This document shows positions 45,391 to 54,739 of a DNA stretch of 64,000 bases, piece after piece (the first letter of the stretch is position 1; each line of letters starts with the position of its first letter). Source of the DNA: Dongia rigui (GTDB taxonomy: Bacteria; Pseudomonadota; Alphaproteobacteria; Dongiales; Dongiaceae); contig NZ_JAXCLX010000003.1 in the NCBI RefSeq assembly GCF_034044635.1, positions 124,001-188,000 of the forward strand, written 5' to 3'. The position numbers were made by a program, and so were the translations under genes. The notes below the pieces were generated by a model. It searched no databases and was not told where the DNA came from. It saw only the letters and a program-made list of their open reading frames with translations.

Positions 45391-47967
45391 TCAGAACTTC
45401 AAGCTGGTCGTGAAGAGCGCTGCGCGTCCTGGACCTGGTGTCACGAAACCGCCGCCCACCTGATCCACGTAGAATTCATTGGTCACGTTGTAGAGATTGA
45501 ACTGGAACTCGATGTTCTCAGTGAGGCGGTACTGCCCCATCAGATCGAAGACCCAATAGCTGTCGATATTCTTCTCGTCGGCGAGGCCGAACAGATACTT
45601 CCGCGTGCCCATATAGGTGGCACCGGCACCGACGGTCACATCGCGGTTCCACCAGGGCAGGTCATAGCTGGTAAAGAGCGACAGCGCGTGTTCCGGCATG
45701 TTGCGGAAGACGGCGGCGTCATTGGTGCTGGCTTCCTTCAGGATCTTGCCCTTCATGTAGGTGTAGCCGGCAGCGACATTCCAGCCTTCGGCAATCTCGC
45801 CATTGACGCCAAGCTCGATGCCGCGCACCCGCTGCTTGCCCGTAACGACATAGTCGGGATCGGCCGCGTTATTGTTCTGGTCGACCAACTGGCCGTCCTT
45901 CTCGGTCTGGAAAATTGCCGCCGTCACGGAAAGCTTGTCATCGAGCAGATCCCACTTCGTGCCGACTTCCATGGTTGTCGATTCCAGTGCCTTCGCCTGC
46001 TCCGACGGGATCGTGGTGGAGACGGCCAAATCGGCGTCCTGCGGCGTGAACGAACTGCCATAGCCGAAATAAATGCTGCCGTTTTCGACCGGCTTGAAGA
46101 CGAGACCCGCCTGCCAGCTTAGATATTCATCCTTGTTGCGGGGGTCGCTGCCGACTTGGCGTACCGTCTGCGCGTTAAGCCATTCGTAGCGCAGGCCGCC
46201 ATTGACCTCGAACATGTCGTCGAGGAAGCTGATCGTGTCGTAGCCATAAACCGCCTTGGTGTCGCCCGTGTAAAACGTCCGCGTCGTCGGCGACATAGCG
46301 TAATCTTCGATTAAGTCATTATCAGGATCGAAGATATCGACATTGGGGACGGCATCCACCCAGGTGCCGTTTTCGGTCAGGAACCGCAAACGATAGCTTT
46401 GGATCTCGCGCCTCTCGCGGCTGATGTCGAAACCCAGCAGCATTTCGTGATCGAACGGGCCGGTCGAAAAATCGAGATCGGCGGTGGTCTGGTTGTTATA
46501 ATACTCGTCGTAATAGGTACGCGCGCTGTGGTTCACATTGACGAGCGGGTAGTATTGCGTGGCGTTCTGCTCGGCACGGACATGGCCGGCGATGCTGAAG
46601 ACATCGCTCCATTGCGCGCGCGTCTGGTTGGTCAGCTTCAGCCAGTCATTCGCTTCGTATTCCAGCTTCAGGCCGACACTGTCGACATTGCTGTTTTCCT
46701 GCGCGACATTCTTCTGGTGATAGAAATTGGTGCGATCGATGTGATCCAGCACCTCGTTGTGGAACGTCGGCAGGCCGTAATCGGGGATATTGTCTGACTC
46801 AGCATGCAGATAAGTGAGCGTCGCCGTGAACGGCTCGCCAAGGCCAACCGCGAGTGAGGGCGCAATGCCCCAGCGATTGCTGGTCGTTACGTCACGTTCG
46901 GCGACATCGGAATCGTGCCACATGCCGTTGAGGCGGAAGGCAGCACCCTCGACGCCGACATAGTCCTCCGGCAGCGTCTGGTTGACGTCGACAGTGACAC
47001 GCTTGGTGTTGTCGGTGCCCAACGTGCCGTCGGCGTTGTAGAAATTCTCGGCCTTCGGCGTCTTGGTGACCGAATTGATCGAGCCCGACGCCGATCCGCG
47101 GCCGCCCACCGCCGTGCTCGGACCCTTGTTGACCTCGATCTGCTCGTAATTGAACGTGTCCTTGAAGCTGCCGACCGTGGCATCGCGCACGCCGTCGACA
47201 TAGTTGTCGCTGCGGTTGCCATCGAAGCCGCGAATGCGGAAATTGGTGCCGCGGGTGCCACCCTCGCCCTGGTTCATGGTGACGCCGGGGACCGTGCGCA
47301 GCGCCTGCTTCATGTCGGTGATGCCGCGGTCTTCCATCTGCTTTTCGGTGACGACGACGACGGTCTTGGGCGTGTCGAGCAATGGCTGGGTATTCTTGGT
47401 CGTCCCAGCGCGCTCCGGCTTGTAGCCGTCGCTGAGGGGTTCGGCCTCCGCCGTGTCCTCGACGCTGAGCGGTGCCAAATCCTCGCCTGCCCCTTCCTGA
47501 CCGGCGGCGGCAACCTTCTGCAGCGTCACGGCATTCTCAGCCGTCGGGCGATAGGCAATACCGGTGTTGACCAGCAGGGCCTTGAGCGCATCGTCCGCCG
47601 ACATCGTGCCGACGACCGGTGCCGATGAAATCCCTTCCAGCAGCGCCGAATCAACGATGACGGCAATGCCGGTCTTTTCCGAAAAGGCGATGAGCGCCTG
47701 GCCCAGCGGCTGCGCCGGAATGTTGAACGCGGTCGTGGCGCCGGCCTGCGCCACCTGGGTCACGAAGGTGTCCATGCGCAGATCGTCGCCGGCCGAAATC
47801 TGATTGAGACGGCGCTGCCAATTGGTGCCGGACGCGGTGTCATCCGCCTGCGCCTCGGCGACGCCCCCCGCCAGCACGGTCCCGCCCAGGATCAGCGCCA
47901 CATTGAAGTTGAACTTGCCCCCGCGGCCGCGCGCTGTGCCGCGCCCCGCTGCCCCACCGTCTCGCAT
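45391..47967 (-). CDS. TonB-dependent siderophore receptor with STN signalling domain (Fiu/PiuA-like)
   Basis: 858 residues. Basic signal peptide (about 1-42), STN domain (about 70-160: FNIPAQPLGQALIAFSEKTGIAV), plug domain (about 195-330, with DNYVDGVRDATVGSFKD and SINSVTKTPK), then a beta barrel ending in Phe (TSLKF). The plug and the piuC neighbour suggest a catecholate receptor of the Fiu/PiuA type. The STN domain allows ligand-dependent signalling to FecR. A Fur-like dyad lies about 45-70 bases before the start. Confidence 0.93.
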   Translation of the reverse strand: MRDGGAAGRGTARGRGGKFNFNVALILGGTVLAGGVAEAQADDTASGTNWQRRLNQISAGDDLRMDTFVTQVAQAGATTAFNIPAQPLGQALIAFSEKTGIAVIVDSALLEGISSAPVVGTMSADDALKALLVNTGIAYRPTAENAVTLQKVAAAGQEGAGEDLAPLSVEDTAEAEPLSDGYKPERAGTTKNTQPLLDTPKTVVVVTEKQMEDRGITDMKQALRTVPGVTMNQGEGGTRGTNFRIRGFDGNRSDNYVDGVRDATVGSFKDTFNYEQIEVNKGPSTAVGGRGSASGSINSVTKTPKAENFYNADGTLGTDNTKRVTVDVNQTLPEDYVGVEGAAFRLNGMWHDSDVAERDVTTSNRWGIAPSLAVGLGEPFTATLTYLHAESDNIPDYGLPTFHNEVLDHIDRTNFYHQKNVAQENSNVDSVGLKLEYEANDWLKLTNQTRAQWSDVFSIAGHVRAEQNATQYYPLVNVNHSARTYYDEYYNNQTTADLDFSTGPFDHEMLLGFDISRERREIQSYRLRFLTENGTWVDAVPNVDIFDPDNDLIEDYAMSPTTRTFYTGDTKAVYGYDTISFLDDMFEVNGGLRYEWLNAQTVRQVGSDPRNKDEYLSWQAGLVFKPVENGSIYFGYGSSFTPQDADLAVSTTIPSEQAKALESTTMEVGTKWDLLDDKLSVTAAIFQTEKDGQLVDQNNNAADPDYVVTGKQRVRGIELGVNGEIAEGWNVAAGYTYMKGKILKEASTNDAAVFRNMPEHALSLFTSYDLPWWNRDVTVGAGATYMGTRKYLFGLADEKNIDSYWVFDLMGQYRLTENIEFQFNLYNVTNEFYVDQVGGGFVTPGPGRAALFTTSLKF

Positions 47968-48012
47968 TGTCTGTCCGCCCCATCATGTGCCGGTGTTACC
48001 GGCAGAAACTCA

Positions 48013-48035
48013 CAAATGCAAGTCATTCGCATTTG
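48013..48035. promoter_or_regulatory. Fur-box-like dyad upstream of the receptor gene
   Basis: CAAATGC-N9-GCATTTG, a perfect 7-bp inverted repeat, about 46 bases before the receptor start and 85 bases after the end of fecR. Confidence 0.65.
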
Positions 48036-48119
48036 CATCCCGTTCCATAGGACGACGGCGATGGATGGAACCATTACAGGGGGCGTGAATTTTTCGCCGG
48101 CCCGCCGAAGCGGCGCCGC

Positions 48120-49076
48120 TCAGGCTGCAAAGAGGATTTGCAGGGACGTACCAAAATTGAGCGATTTCAATGAGAAAGCGGCCATAAGGGCGGTGAGCGC
48201 CGCATTCGCCTCCGTAATGTCGAAATGGCCCGTCACCGGCCTCTCAGCCAGCCGCGGATCACCGACCCACACGCGCCCGGGGCGATATCGGTTGATGTCG
48301 TCGAGCGCGTCCACCAGCAGGGTGCGATCAAAGACCAACCGGCCATCCCGCCAAGGCGCCACGCGTGATGCCGGTATCTGGCGCACCGGGTCGATCACCT
48401 CAGTGCTGAAGGGCAGTTCGCTGAGCGCGCCCAGCGCGATATCTCCACCCTTCTGCCGCTGAACGGTGACGCGACCTGAGCGTACCGAAAGCAAGGCCCT
48501 CCGGCGTTCGATCTTGAGGTTGAACGCGGCATTTTCAGCCTGGACCGTGCCAAAAGGTACGATGAGCTTCACGCCCCGGCCAACTGGCCTCGCGATGTCG
48601 GCAAAAAGCTGACCATGGCGCAAGCGCATGGTGGGATTGGGCTCGCCAGCGACCAGGGCGACGGTCGACAGACTATCGAGATCGACGGCAGCACCTGGCG
48701 CCAGAGCCAGAGATTTAGGCGTCCGGAAAGCCGCCGTGATGTCGCTGGAGGGTGTCACGGTCCATGCGCCCAGTGCCGCAACACCAGCAGCGATCGCAGC
48801 ACCGCCCAGCCACTGCCGGCGCGAGAATGCGACACCATTCGCCGCGATGAAGGGTGGATCGAACGCGGCTCGCGGCAGGGCATCAAGCCCCGACCACAAC
48901 TGCGCCATGTCCTCAAACGCTTGGGCATGGGCTGGCGATTGCTGCAGCCAGGCGGCAAAGGCACGGCGATCTGCATCCGGCACACCAGCATCGCGCAGGC
49001 GGACGAACCAGGCGGCGGCTTCGTCCGTCACCGTTCTCCCGCGATCTGCCCTGCCGTTCAGGTCGGCGCGTGCCAT
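48120..49076 (-). CDS. fecR: FecR-family anti-sigma factor / signal transducer
   Basis: 318 residues. N-terminal cytoplasmic helix bundle with DUF4880-like WFVRLRDAGVPDADRRAFAAWLQQSPAHAQAFEDM, a transmembrane helix at about 88-105 (GGAAIAAGVAALGAW), then the periplasmic FecR domain with LALAPGAAVDLDSLSTVAL. Receives the receptor signal and releases FecI. Start ATG 49076 with GGGAG ahead. The gap to fecI is about 100 bases. Confidence 0.9.
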   Translation of the reverse strand: MARADLNGRADRGRTVTDEAAAWFVRLRDAGVPDADRRAFAAWLQQSPAHAQAFEDMAQLWSGLDALPRAAFDPPFIAANGVAFSRRQWLGGAAIAAGVAALGAWTVTPSSDITAAFRTPKSLALAPGAAVDLDSLSTVALVAGEPNPTMRLRHGQLFADIARPVGRGVKLIVPFGTVQAENAAFNLKIERRRALLSVRSGRVTVQRQKGGDIALGALSELPFSTEVIDPVRQIPASRVAPWRDGRLVFDRTLLVDALDDINRYRPGRVWVGDPRLAERPVTGHFDITEANAALTALMAAFSLKSLNFGTSLQILFAA

Positions 49077-49182
49077 GTCAGCTCCCAATGGTATGCCCTA
49101 CCCTCAATAGACGAATGAGGCAGCAAACCTATTACCTCTGCCGCGGATATTTTTTGTGTCCGATTGTCGCCGGCAGGGCGGT

Positions 49183-49707
49183 TCAATCGTTTTCGGCGCG
49201 ATGCGTGGCAAGGGCGCGGCGGCAATGCGCCAGCGAACGCACCATATGCACGATCACCGTGTTCTTCGCGATGCCAAGCCGCGCCGCGATCTCCGCGTAG
49301 CTCAGATCCTCGAACTTGTGCATCAGGAAGATCTCGCGACCTCTTGGCGGCAGGCCAGCCACCGCTGCCGCCAGGACGCGCAATTCCTCCCGCGAGAGGC
49401 TCGTTCGTTCGGCCGAAGGCCCTGGGTCGGGAAAGGCCACCATCGCCGCAAGTTCGACTGGGTCCGTCCGCTGACGCTGCGCCTGGCGGCGATGATCGAT
49501 CGCCAGATTGGCGGCGATGCTGAACAGATAGGCGCGCGCATCGCGGGCCGTATCGGCCGGCGTCCCCGGCCCCTGATCGCTGCGCAGCAGGCGGAAAAAC
49601 GCCTCCTGCGCCAGATCGGCCGCCACCTCCGGACTCGCCACCCGGCGCCGCAGGAACTGCGTCAAGTCCCTGGCGCAATTGCGAAAGAGCGCGTCGAGAT
49701 CGATCAT
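49183..49707 (-). CDS. fecI: FecI-like ECF sigma factor
   Basis: 174 residues. Region 2 with ADLAQEAFFRLL and ARAYLFSIAANLAIDHRR, region 4 with LPPRGREIFLMHKFEDLSYAEIAARLGIAKNTVIVHMVRSL. Directs RNA polymerase to the iron-receptor promoter when FecR is activated. Stop to fecR start about 100 bases. A Fur-like dyad lies 50-75 bases before its start, so it is probably iron-repressed. Confidence 0.93.
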   Translation of the reverse strand: MIDLDALFRNCARDLTQFLRRRVASPEVAADLAQEAFFRLLRSDQGPGTPADTARDARAYLFSIAANLAIDHRRQAQRQRTDPVELAAMVAFPDPGPSAERTSLSREELRVLAAAVAGLPPRGREIFLMHKFEDLSYAEIAARLGIAKNTVIVHMVRSLAHCRRALATHRAEND

Positions 49708-49756
49708 GGGCGGTGAGATGTCCGGGAAAAAGCACTGAACCGGCCCGGAAGCTAAC

Positions 49757-49781
49757 GCGAATGCAAGTTAGTCGCAATTTG
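49757..49781. promoter_or_regulatory. Fur-box-like dyad upstream of fecI
   Basis: GCGAATGCAAGTTAGTCGCA followed by ATTTG, closely matching the receptor-gene dyad (AATGCAAGT..TCGCA/ATTTG in common). Confidence 0.55.
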
Positions 49782-49807
49782 TTTTCTTTCCCATCACACT
49801 GGGATGG

Positions 49808-51292
49808 TTATGAGGCTACCGCTTGCGGCTGCTGCCAGCCGCCGCCCAACGCCTTATAGAGGGTGACGATTGCCTGCAGCTGCTGCAGGCGCAGCTGTCC
49901 CAGCGCGTCCTCGGCATCAAACAGCGTGCGCTGGGCGTCGAGCAGGGTGATGAGGTCGTCGCTGCCGCCCTTGTAGCGGGCACTGACGATGCGGAAGGCC
50001 TTGTCGGCCTGCTCCACCTGGATCTTCTGCAGCGCGTATTGCTTATCGAGCGCGCGGATCGCGACCAAGGCGTTCTCCACTTCCGAGAAGGCGGTGATGA
50101 TGACGCTGCGATAGCTCAGCACCAGTTCCTTGCGCTGCGCCTCGGCGACATCGGCATCAGCCGCGAGCTTGCCGCCGTCGAAGATCGTCTGCATGACGCT
50201 GCCGGCCACGCTATAGGCAGCCCCCGCCGGCCCGAAGAGGGTGGAGAGCACCGCCGTCTCAAGGCTGAGCGCGCCGGAGAGATTGACCGTCGGCAGCATG
50301 GCTGCCCGTGCTGCCACGACATTGGCATCGGCACCGGCGAGATCCGCCTCCGCCTTGGCGATGTCCGGGCGGCGGGTCAGCAGTTCGGAGGGCAGGCCGG
50401 TCGCCACAGGGGGCACGGCGAGCGTATCCAGCGAACGCGCCTTGATGGCGAGATCCTCTGGATTGCGCCCCAATAGAATGGCCAGCGCATAGATGTTCTC
50501 GCGCTCCTGCTGCTCCAGCGGTGCCAGCGCCGCCTCCTGTGCCGCAACGACGCCGGTCTGCTGTGCGAGATCCGCCGGCGACACCGCCCCAAGCGTTGCC
50601 TTGGCACGCACCACATTCAGCACGTCGCGCGCGTTGGCGAGGTTGTTGTCGGCAATGGCAATGCGGTCGCGCAAGGAGAGGATTTGCAGATAGGTGGTGG
50701 CAACCGACGTGGTGGCGGTGAGGGCCACGGTCTGCTGGTCGAACACGCTGGCGCGCAGAGCCTCAAGCGCTGCATTGCGCGCCGAGCGGTTGCGACCCCA
50801 GAAATCGACTTCATAGGAGGCCGAGAGCGACAGGCCGAAGGAATTGCGGTCCATCGAAGAACTGGACCCGTTGCTGCTGCCGCTGCCGGACCCGCCCGAT
50901 AGATCGCTGCTTGAGCGGCTGTCCTTGGCGGCAGCATCCTCGTCGAGCGGCCCGTTACGCGAAGCATCGAAGCCGAGGCTGAGCTGCGGCCAAAGGCTGG
51001 AACTGGTCGAGCGCATCTGCGCCTCGGCCTGCTCGACGCGCGCGGCCGCCATGCCGATATCGAGGTTGTCGGCTTTGGCAGCGACGATCAGCCCATCAAG
51101 CTCAGCACTGCCGAAGCCGTGCCACCAATCGGCGGCCGGCCAGACATTGGCATGGGCGTTGGCGGGAATGGGCTCGGCCCATGCCGCGGGCGTCTCGATA
51201 TCCGGCTGCGTCGGGTCGGCGAGCAGGTCGCAGCCCGAGAGCAATGCCAGCAGGAAGAGGAGAATCGGGGCATCACGCATGTTGCTACTCAT
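49808..51292 (-). CDS. NodT-family RND-type outer-membrane factor lipoprotein
   Basis: 494 residues. Lipoprotein signal with lipobox LSGC (Cys21), then the two TolC-like repeats (QPDIETPAAWAEP...WWHGFGSAELDGLI; later RRPDIAKAEADLAGADANVVAARAAMLP). A Ser/Gly-rich insertion lies at about 125-145. Forms the outer-membrane exit of the MacAB pump encoded upstream; 11 bases separate it from macB. Confidence 0.9.
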   Translation of the reverse strand: MSSNMRDAPILLFLLALLSGCDLLADPTQPDIETPAAWAEPIPANAHANVWPAADWWHGFGSAELDGLIVAAKADNLDIGMAAARVEQAEAQMRSTSSSLWPQLSLGFDASRNGPLDEDAAAKDSRSSSDLSGGSGSGSSNGSSSSMDRNSFGLSLSASYEVDFWGRNRSARNAALEALRASVFDQQTVALTATTSVATTYLQILSLRDRIAIADNNLANARDVLNVVRAKATLGAVSPADLAQQTGVVAAQEAALAPLEQQERENIYALAILLGRNPEDLAIKARSLDTLAVPPVATGLPSELLTRRPDIAKAEADLAGADANVVAARAAMLPTVNLSGALSLETAVLSTLFGPAGAAYSVAGSVMQTIFDGGKLAADADVAEAQRKELVLSYRSVIITAFSEVENALVAIRALDKQYALQKIQVEQADKAFRIVSARYKGGSDDLITLLDAQRTLFDAEDALGQLRLQQLQAIVTLYKALGGGWQQPQAVAS

Positions 51293-51303
51293 TCACACCA
51301 AGT

Positions 51304-53301
51304 TCATTCGCTGGCGAGCGCGGTCACTGGGTTCATGCGCGCGGCCTTCACGGCCGGCGCCAGGCCGAAGATGAGTCCCACCGCCGCCGCACAGGTAAAA
51401 GCCAAGATGATGGTGGGGACTGAGAACTGGATCGAGGTACCAAAGGCGCCGATGATGAGGGCCGAGGCGATGCCGATCGCCACACCGATGAGGCCACCCA
51501 GCGCCGAGACGATCACCGCTTCGACCAGGAATTGCTGCAGGATGTTGCGCGTCCGGGCACCCGCCGCCATGCGGATGCCGATCTCGCGCGTCCGTTCCGT
51601 CACCGAGACAAGCATGATGTTCATGACACCGATACCGCCGACCAGCAGCGAGATGGCGGCGATCGATCCGAGCAGCACGGTCATGGTGCCGGCCGTTTGC
51701 GAGGCCGCCTCGATGATCGCCGCCATGTTGCGGATCTGGAAATCCTCCAAGCGGTGCCGGTCGATGAGCAGCGCCGTGATCTTGGCCTGCACATCGTTCA
51801 TTAAGGTCTCGTCCGTGACGGAAACGGTGATGGAGCGCAGATTGTTGGTACCGAACAGGCGCAGATTGGCCGTGCTCAGCGGCACGAACACGTTGTCATC
51901 CATATCCTGGCCGAAGGAGGCAGCCCCCTTGGGCGCCATGACTCCGATCACCTCAAAGGGAATGCTGCCGATGAGAACGACCTTGCCGACGGGATCGACG
52001 CCGACCGGGAAGAGATTCTGCACGACCGTCTGCCCCAGGACGACGACCGCCGCCAAGGCCTGCGTATCGGCATCGGAGAAGAAGGCACCCTTGGCGACGC
52101 CCCAGTCGCGCAACACCGGCAGACCATCCGTCGTGCCGGTGATCTGGGTCGAGTAATCGCTGTTGCCATAGCGCAAGGTGAAGCTGGCGCTCTTTTCCGG
52201 GACGGCGGCGCGGACATGGGCCAGGGTCTCGATGGCAATCGCATCCTCGGCCACCAGCGAGGTGACACCGGTGGCCGATGGGCCGCGTTGATTGGGCATG
52301 CCGGGGCGGATGACCAACTGGTTGCTGCCCATCGCGTTGATACGCGCCATGACATCCTTGGTCGCCCCCTCGCCCACCGCCAGCATGGCGACGACCGAGC
52401 CGACGCCGATGACGATGCCGAGCAAGGTGAGGATGGTGCGGAAGAGATTGCGGCGCAAGGCACGGAGCGCCATCTTGGCCGATTCATAGGCATCGCCGAC
52501 GACGCCGATGCGCCCCCCGTCCGGCAAGGCAAAGTCTTCCGCCGGCAGACTTGCAGCACCGCGCAGGCGCGTACCGCTATCGGATGAGATGAGGCCGTCG
52601 GCGATCTCGATCAGCCGGTCGGCATGGGCCGCAACGTTGGAATCGTGTGTAACCAGTATGATGGTGTGGCCGGCATCGGCCAGCTGACGCAGCAGCGCCA
52701 TGACCTCGGCACCGCTGCGGCTGTCGAGGGCGCCCGTCGGCTCGTCAGCGAGGATGATGCGCCCGCCATTCATCAGCGCACGCGCGATAGAGACGCGCTG
52801 CTGCTGCCCGCCCGAGAGCTGGCTGGGGCGATGATCCAGCCGGTCCTCGAGCCCGAGACCGGCGAGCAGCATATGGGCACGGTCGTGCCGGTCCTTGAGG
52901 CTCATGCCGGCATAGATGCCGGGGATCTCGACATTCTCCAGCGCCGTCGCCGTGGCGATGAGGTTGTAGCTTTGGAACACGAAGCCGAAGGCGTCGCGAC
53001 GCAATTCGGCGAGCTGGTCGCGGTCCAGCTCCGCCGTGTCCTGCCCGCCGAAGAAATAGTGACCGGAGGTCGAGGTATCGAGGCAGCCGAGGATGTTCAT
53101 CAGCGTCGATTTGCCGGAACCCGAGGCACCCATGATGGCGACGAATTCGCCCTGGTGAATGGCGAGCGAAACGCCATGCAGCACCTCGACCGCGTAGCCG
53201 CCGCCGGTGATGTAGGTCTTGCGCACTTCCTGGAGGTCGATGAGCGGCTGGCGCGCGTTGGATATTTCGGCCACGCCATCGCGGGAGAGGACGTGGTTCA
53301 T
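51304..53301 (-). CDS. macB: MacB-type macrolide/peptide efflux ATPase-permease
   Basis: 665 residues. N-terminal ABC domain (about 20-250) with Walker [10 protein letters not shown], signature LSGGQQQR and Walker [11 protein letters not shown]. Then a helix at about 290-315, the large periplasmic MacB_PCD domain, and three C-terminal helices with the FtsX-like permease fold. Uses ATP in a mechanotransmission cycle to push substrates from periplasm through the outer-membrane factor. Start overlaps the macA stop (ATGA). Confidence 0.94.
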   Translation of the reverse strand: MNHVLSRDGVAEISNARQPLIDLQEVRKTYITGGGYAVEVLHGVSLAIHQGEFVAIMGASGSGKSTLMNILGCLDTSTSGHYFFGGQDTAELDRDQLAELRRDAFGFVFQSYNLIATATALENVEIPGIYAGMSLKDRHDRAHMLLAGLGLEDRLDHRPSQLSGGQQQRVSIARALMNGGRIILADEPTGALDSRSGAEVMALLRQLADAGHTIILVTHDSNVAAHADRLIEIADGLISSDSGTRLRGAASLPAEDFALPDGGRIGVVGDAYESAKMALRALRRNLFRTILTLLGIVIGVGSVVAMLAVGEGATKDVMARINAMGSNQLVIRPGMPNQRGPSATGVTSLVAEDAIAIETLAHVRAAVPEKSASFTLRYGNSDYSTQITGTTDGLPVLRDWGVAKGAFFSDADTQALAAVVVLGQTVVQNLFPVGVDPVGKVVLIGSIPFEVIGVMAPKGAASFGQDMDDNVFVPLSTANLRLFGTNNLRSITVSVTDETLMNDVQAKITALLIDRHRLEDFQIRNMAAIIEAASQTAGTMTVLLGSIAAISLLVGGIGVMNIMLVSVTERTREIGIRMAAGARTRNILQQFLVEAVIVSALGGLIGVAIGIASALIIGAFGTSIQFSVPTIILAFTCAAAVGLIFGLAPAVKAARMNPVTALASE

Positions 53302-54575
53302 GGGAAGCCCCGGAAGCCACCCCGATTATTGCCGCCCGCCAGCGCATTGGCGCTGCGTTCGCCGACCACAACCTGGTCGCCGGCCTGCAGGCCCTCCGTC
53401 ACCTCAGCGACGTTGCGGTTCTTGACGCCGATGACGATGTTGCGTGGCGTGAAGCTGCCATCGGCTTGCGCCAGCAGCACCTGATAGCTGCCCGTAGGCG
53501 CGGACTTGTCTGTGGCAGGGCGCAAGGCAGCACTCGGCACCGTCACCACATTCTTGGCTTCAGCCACCATGAAGGTAACCTGGGCACTCATCTGCGTCAT
53601 CAGCTTGCCGTCGGGATTGGCAACGTCGAACAGCGCGTCATAGAGGATGACGCCATTCACTTCTTCCGGGGTGGGGAGGATCTGTCGCAATTCGCCGCTC
53701 CAGCGCCGCTCCGACTGGCCGAGCGTCGTGAAGGTCGCGGTCATGCCAAGCGCCAGGCGCGAAATATCGGCCTCGGACACCTGCGCCTCGACCGTCATGG
53801 TGTTGAGATCGGCGATGCGCATCAGGATCGGTGCCGATTGATTGGCATTGAGCGTCTGGCCGAGGCGCGCGTCCAGCGTCACCACGGTTCCCGACATCGG
53901 CGCATAGATGCGGGTATAGCCAAGATTGGCTTCGTCGCCCTCGAGCTCCGATTGCGTCTGTTGGATCTGCGCCTTGATCGAGGCGATCTGTGCCTTGGCC
54001 GAGCGCAGATTGGCGGCTGCGGTATCGAGCGCGTCCTGGCTGGTGGCGTCCTGCGCCATCAGGCCGGCTTCGCGCTTGTATTGTTCGTTGGTGAGCTGCA
54101 GCTGCGCCGTCTTTTCTTCGAGCTGGGCGCGCAAATTGAGCAATTGCGCCTGATTGGCGGCGACCTGCGATTTCAAGACCGAGGCGTCGAGTTCGGCCAG
54201 CAACGCGCCCTTCTCCACCCGGTCACCGACGGCGACATTGAGGGCAATGATCTGGCCGGAGACCTGGGCGCCGACATCGACATAGTCGCGCGGCTGGATC
54301 TCACCCACCGCCGAAACCGTGTCCTCGATATTGCCGATTTCGACATCGGCCAGCACATATTGGCTGGCGGTGCTGGCCTCGCTCCGGGTCAACTGCCAAG
54401 CGGCGCCGCCGCCGCCAACGGCAAGAAGCAGGACGCCCAGAAACCACGGCCAGCGGGCAGGCCGACGCCGCTTGGCCGCAGGCTTGCGCTTATGCCCGAG
54501 GGCTGGCGTCGGATCGGCCCGCAGCGGCGTCGCGGCGGCCTGGCGATGGGTACGGGAATCTGGGGCGATGGTCAT
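53298..54575 (-). CDS. macA: MacA-type periplasmic adaptor (HlyD family)
   Basis: 425 residues. Basic cytoplasmic N-terminus with [14 protein letters not shown], one helix (about 42-62), a lipoyl half-domain with [13 protein letters not shown], a coiled-coil hairpin (about 125-200), the second lipoyl half ([15 protein letters not shown]) and beta barrel. Ends with a Gly/Asn-rich tail. Bridges MacB and the NodT-type channel. First gene of macA-macB-nodT. Confidence 0.92.
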   Translation of the reverse strand: MTIAPDSRTHRQAAATPLRADPTPALGHKRKPAAKRRRPARWPWFLGVLLLAVGGGGAAWQLTRSEASTASQYVLADVEIGNIEDTVSAVGEIQPRDYVDVGAQVSGQIIALNVAVGDRVEKGALLAELDASVLKSQVAANQAQLLNLRAQLEEKTAQLQLTNEQYKREAGLMAQDATSQDALDTAAANLRSAKAQIASIKAQIQQTQSELEGDEANLGYTRIYAPMSGTVVTLDARLGQTLNANQSAPILMRIADLNTMTVEAQVSEADISRLALGMTATFTTLGQSERRWSGELRQILPTPEEVNGVILYDALFDVANPDGKLMTQMSAQVTFMVAEAKNVVTVPSAALRPATDKSAPTGSYQVLLAQADGSFTPRNIVIGVKNRNVAEVTEGLQAGDQVVVGERSANALAGGNNRGGFRGFP

Positions 54576-54739
54576 GGTCTTCCAGCGTCATGGATCGTGA
54601 TTGAGCCTCAGCCCAACTCATTGATCGCAGGACAGAATTACTGGAAGACCGCGCGGGATCCTCGACTGGCTAGCTGTCGCCACTTGCGAGCAATGCCTCT
54701 ATAGCACGCTCGGCAGTCGGAAATCCTGCGCGAATATTC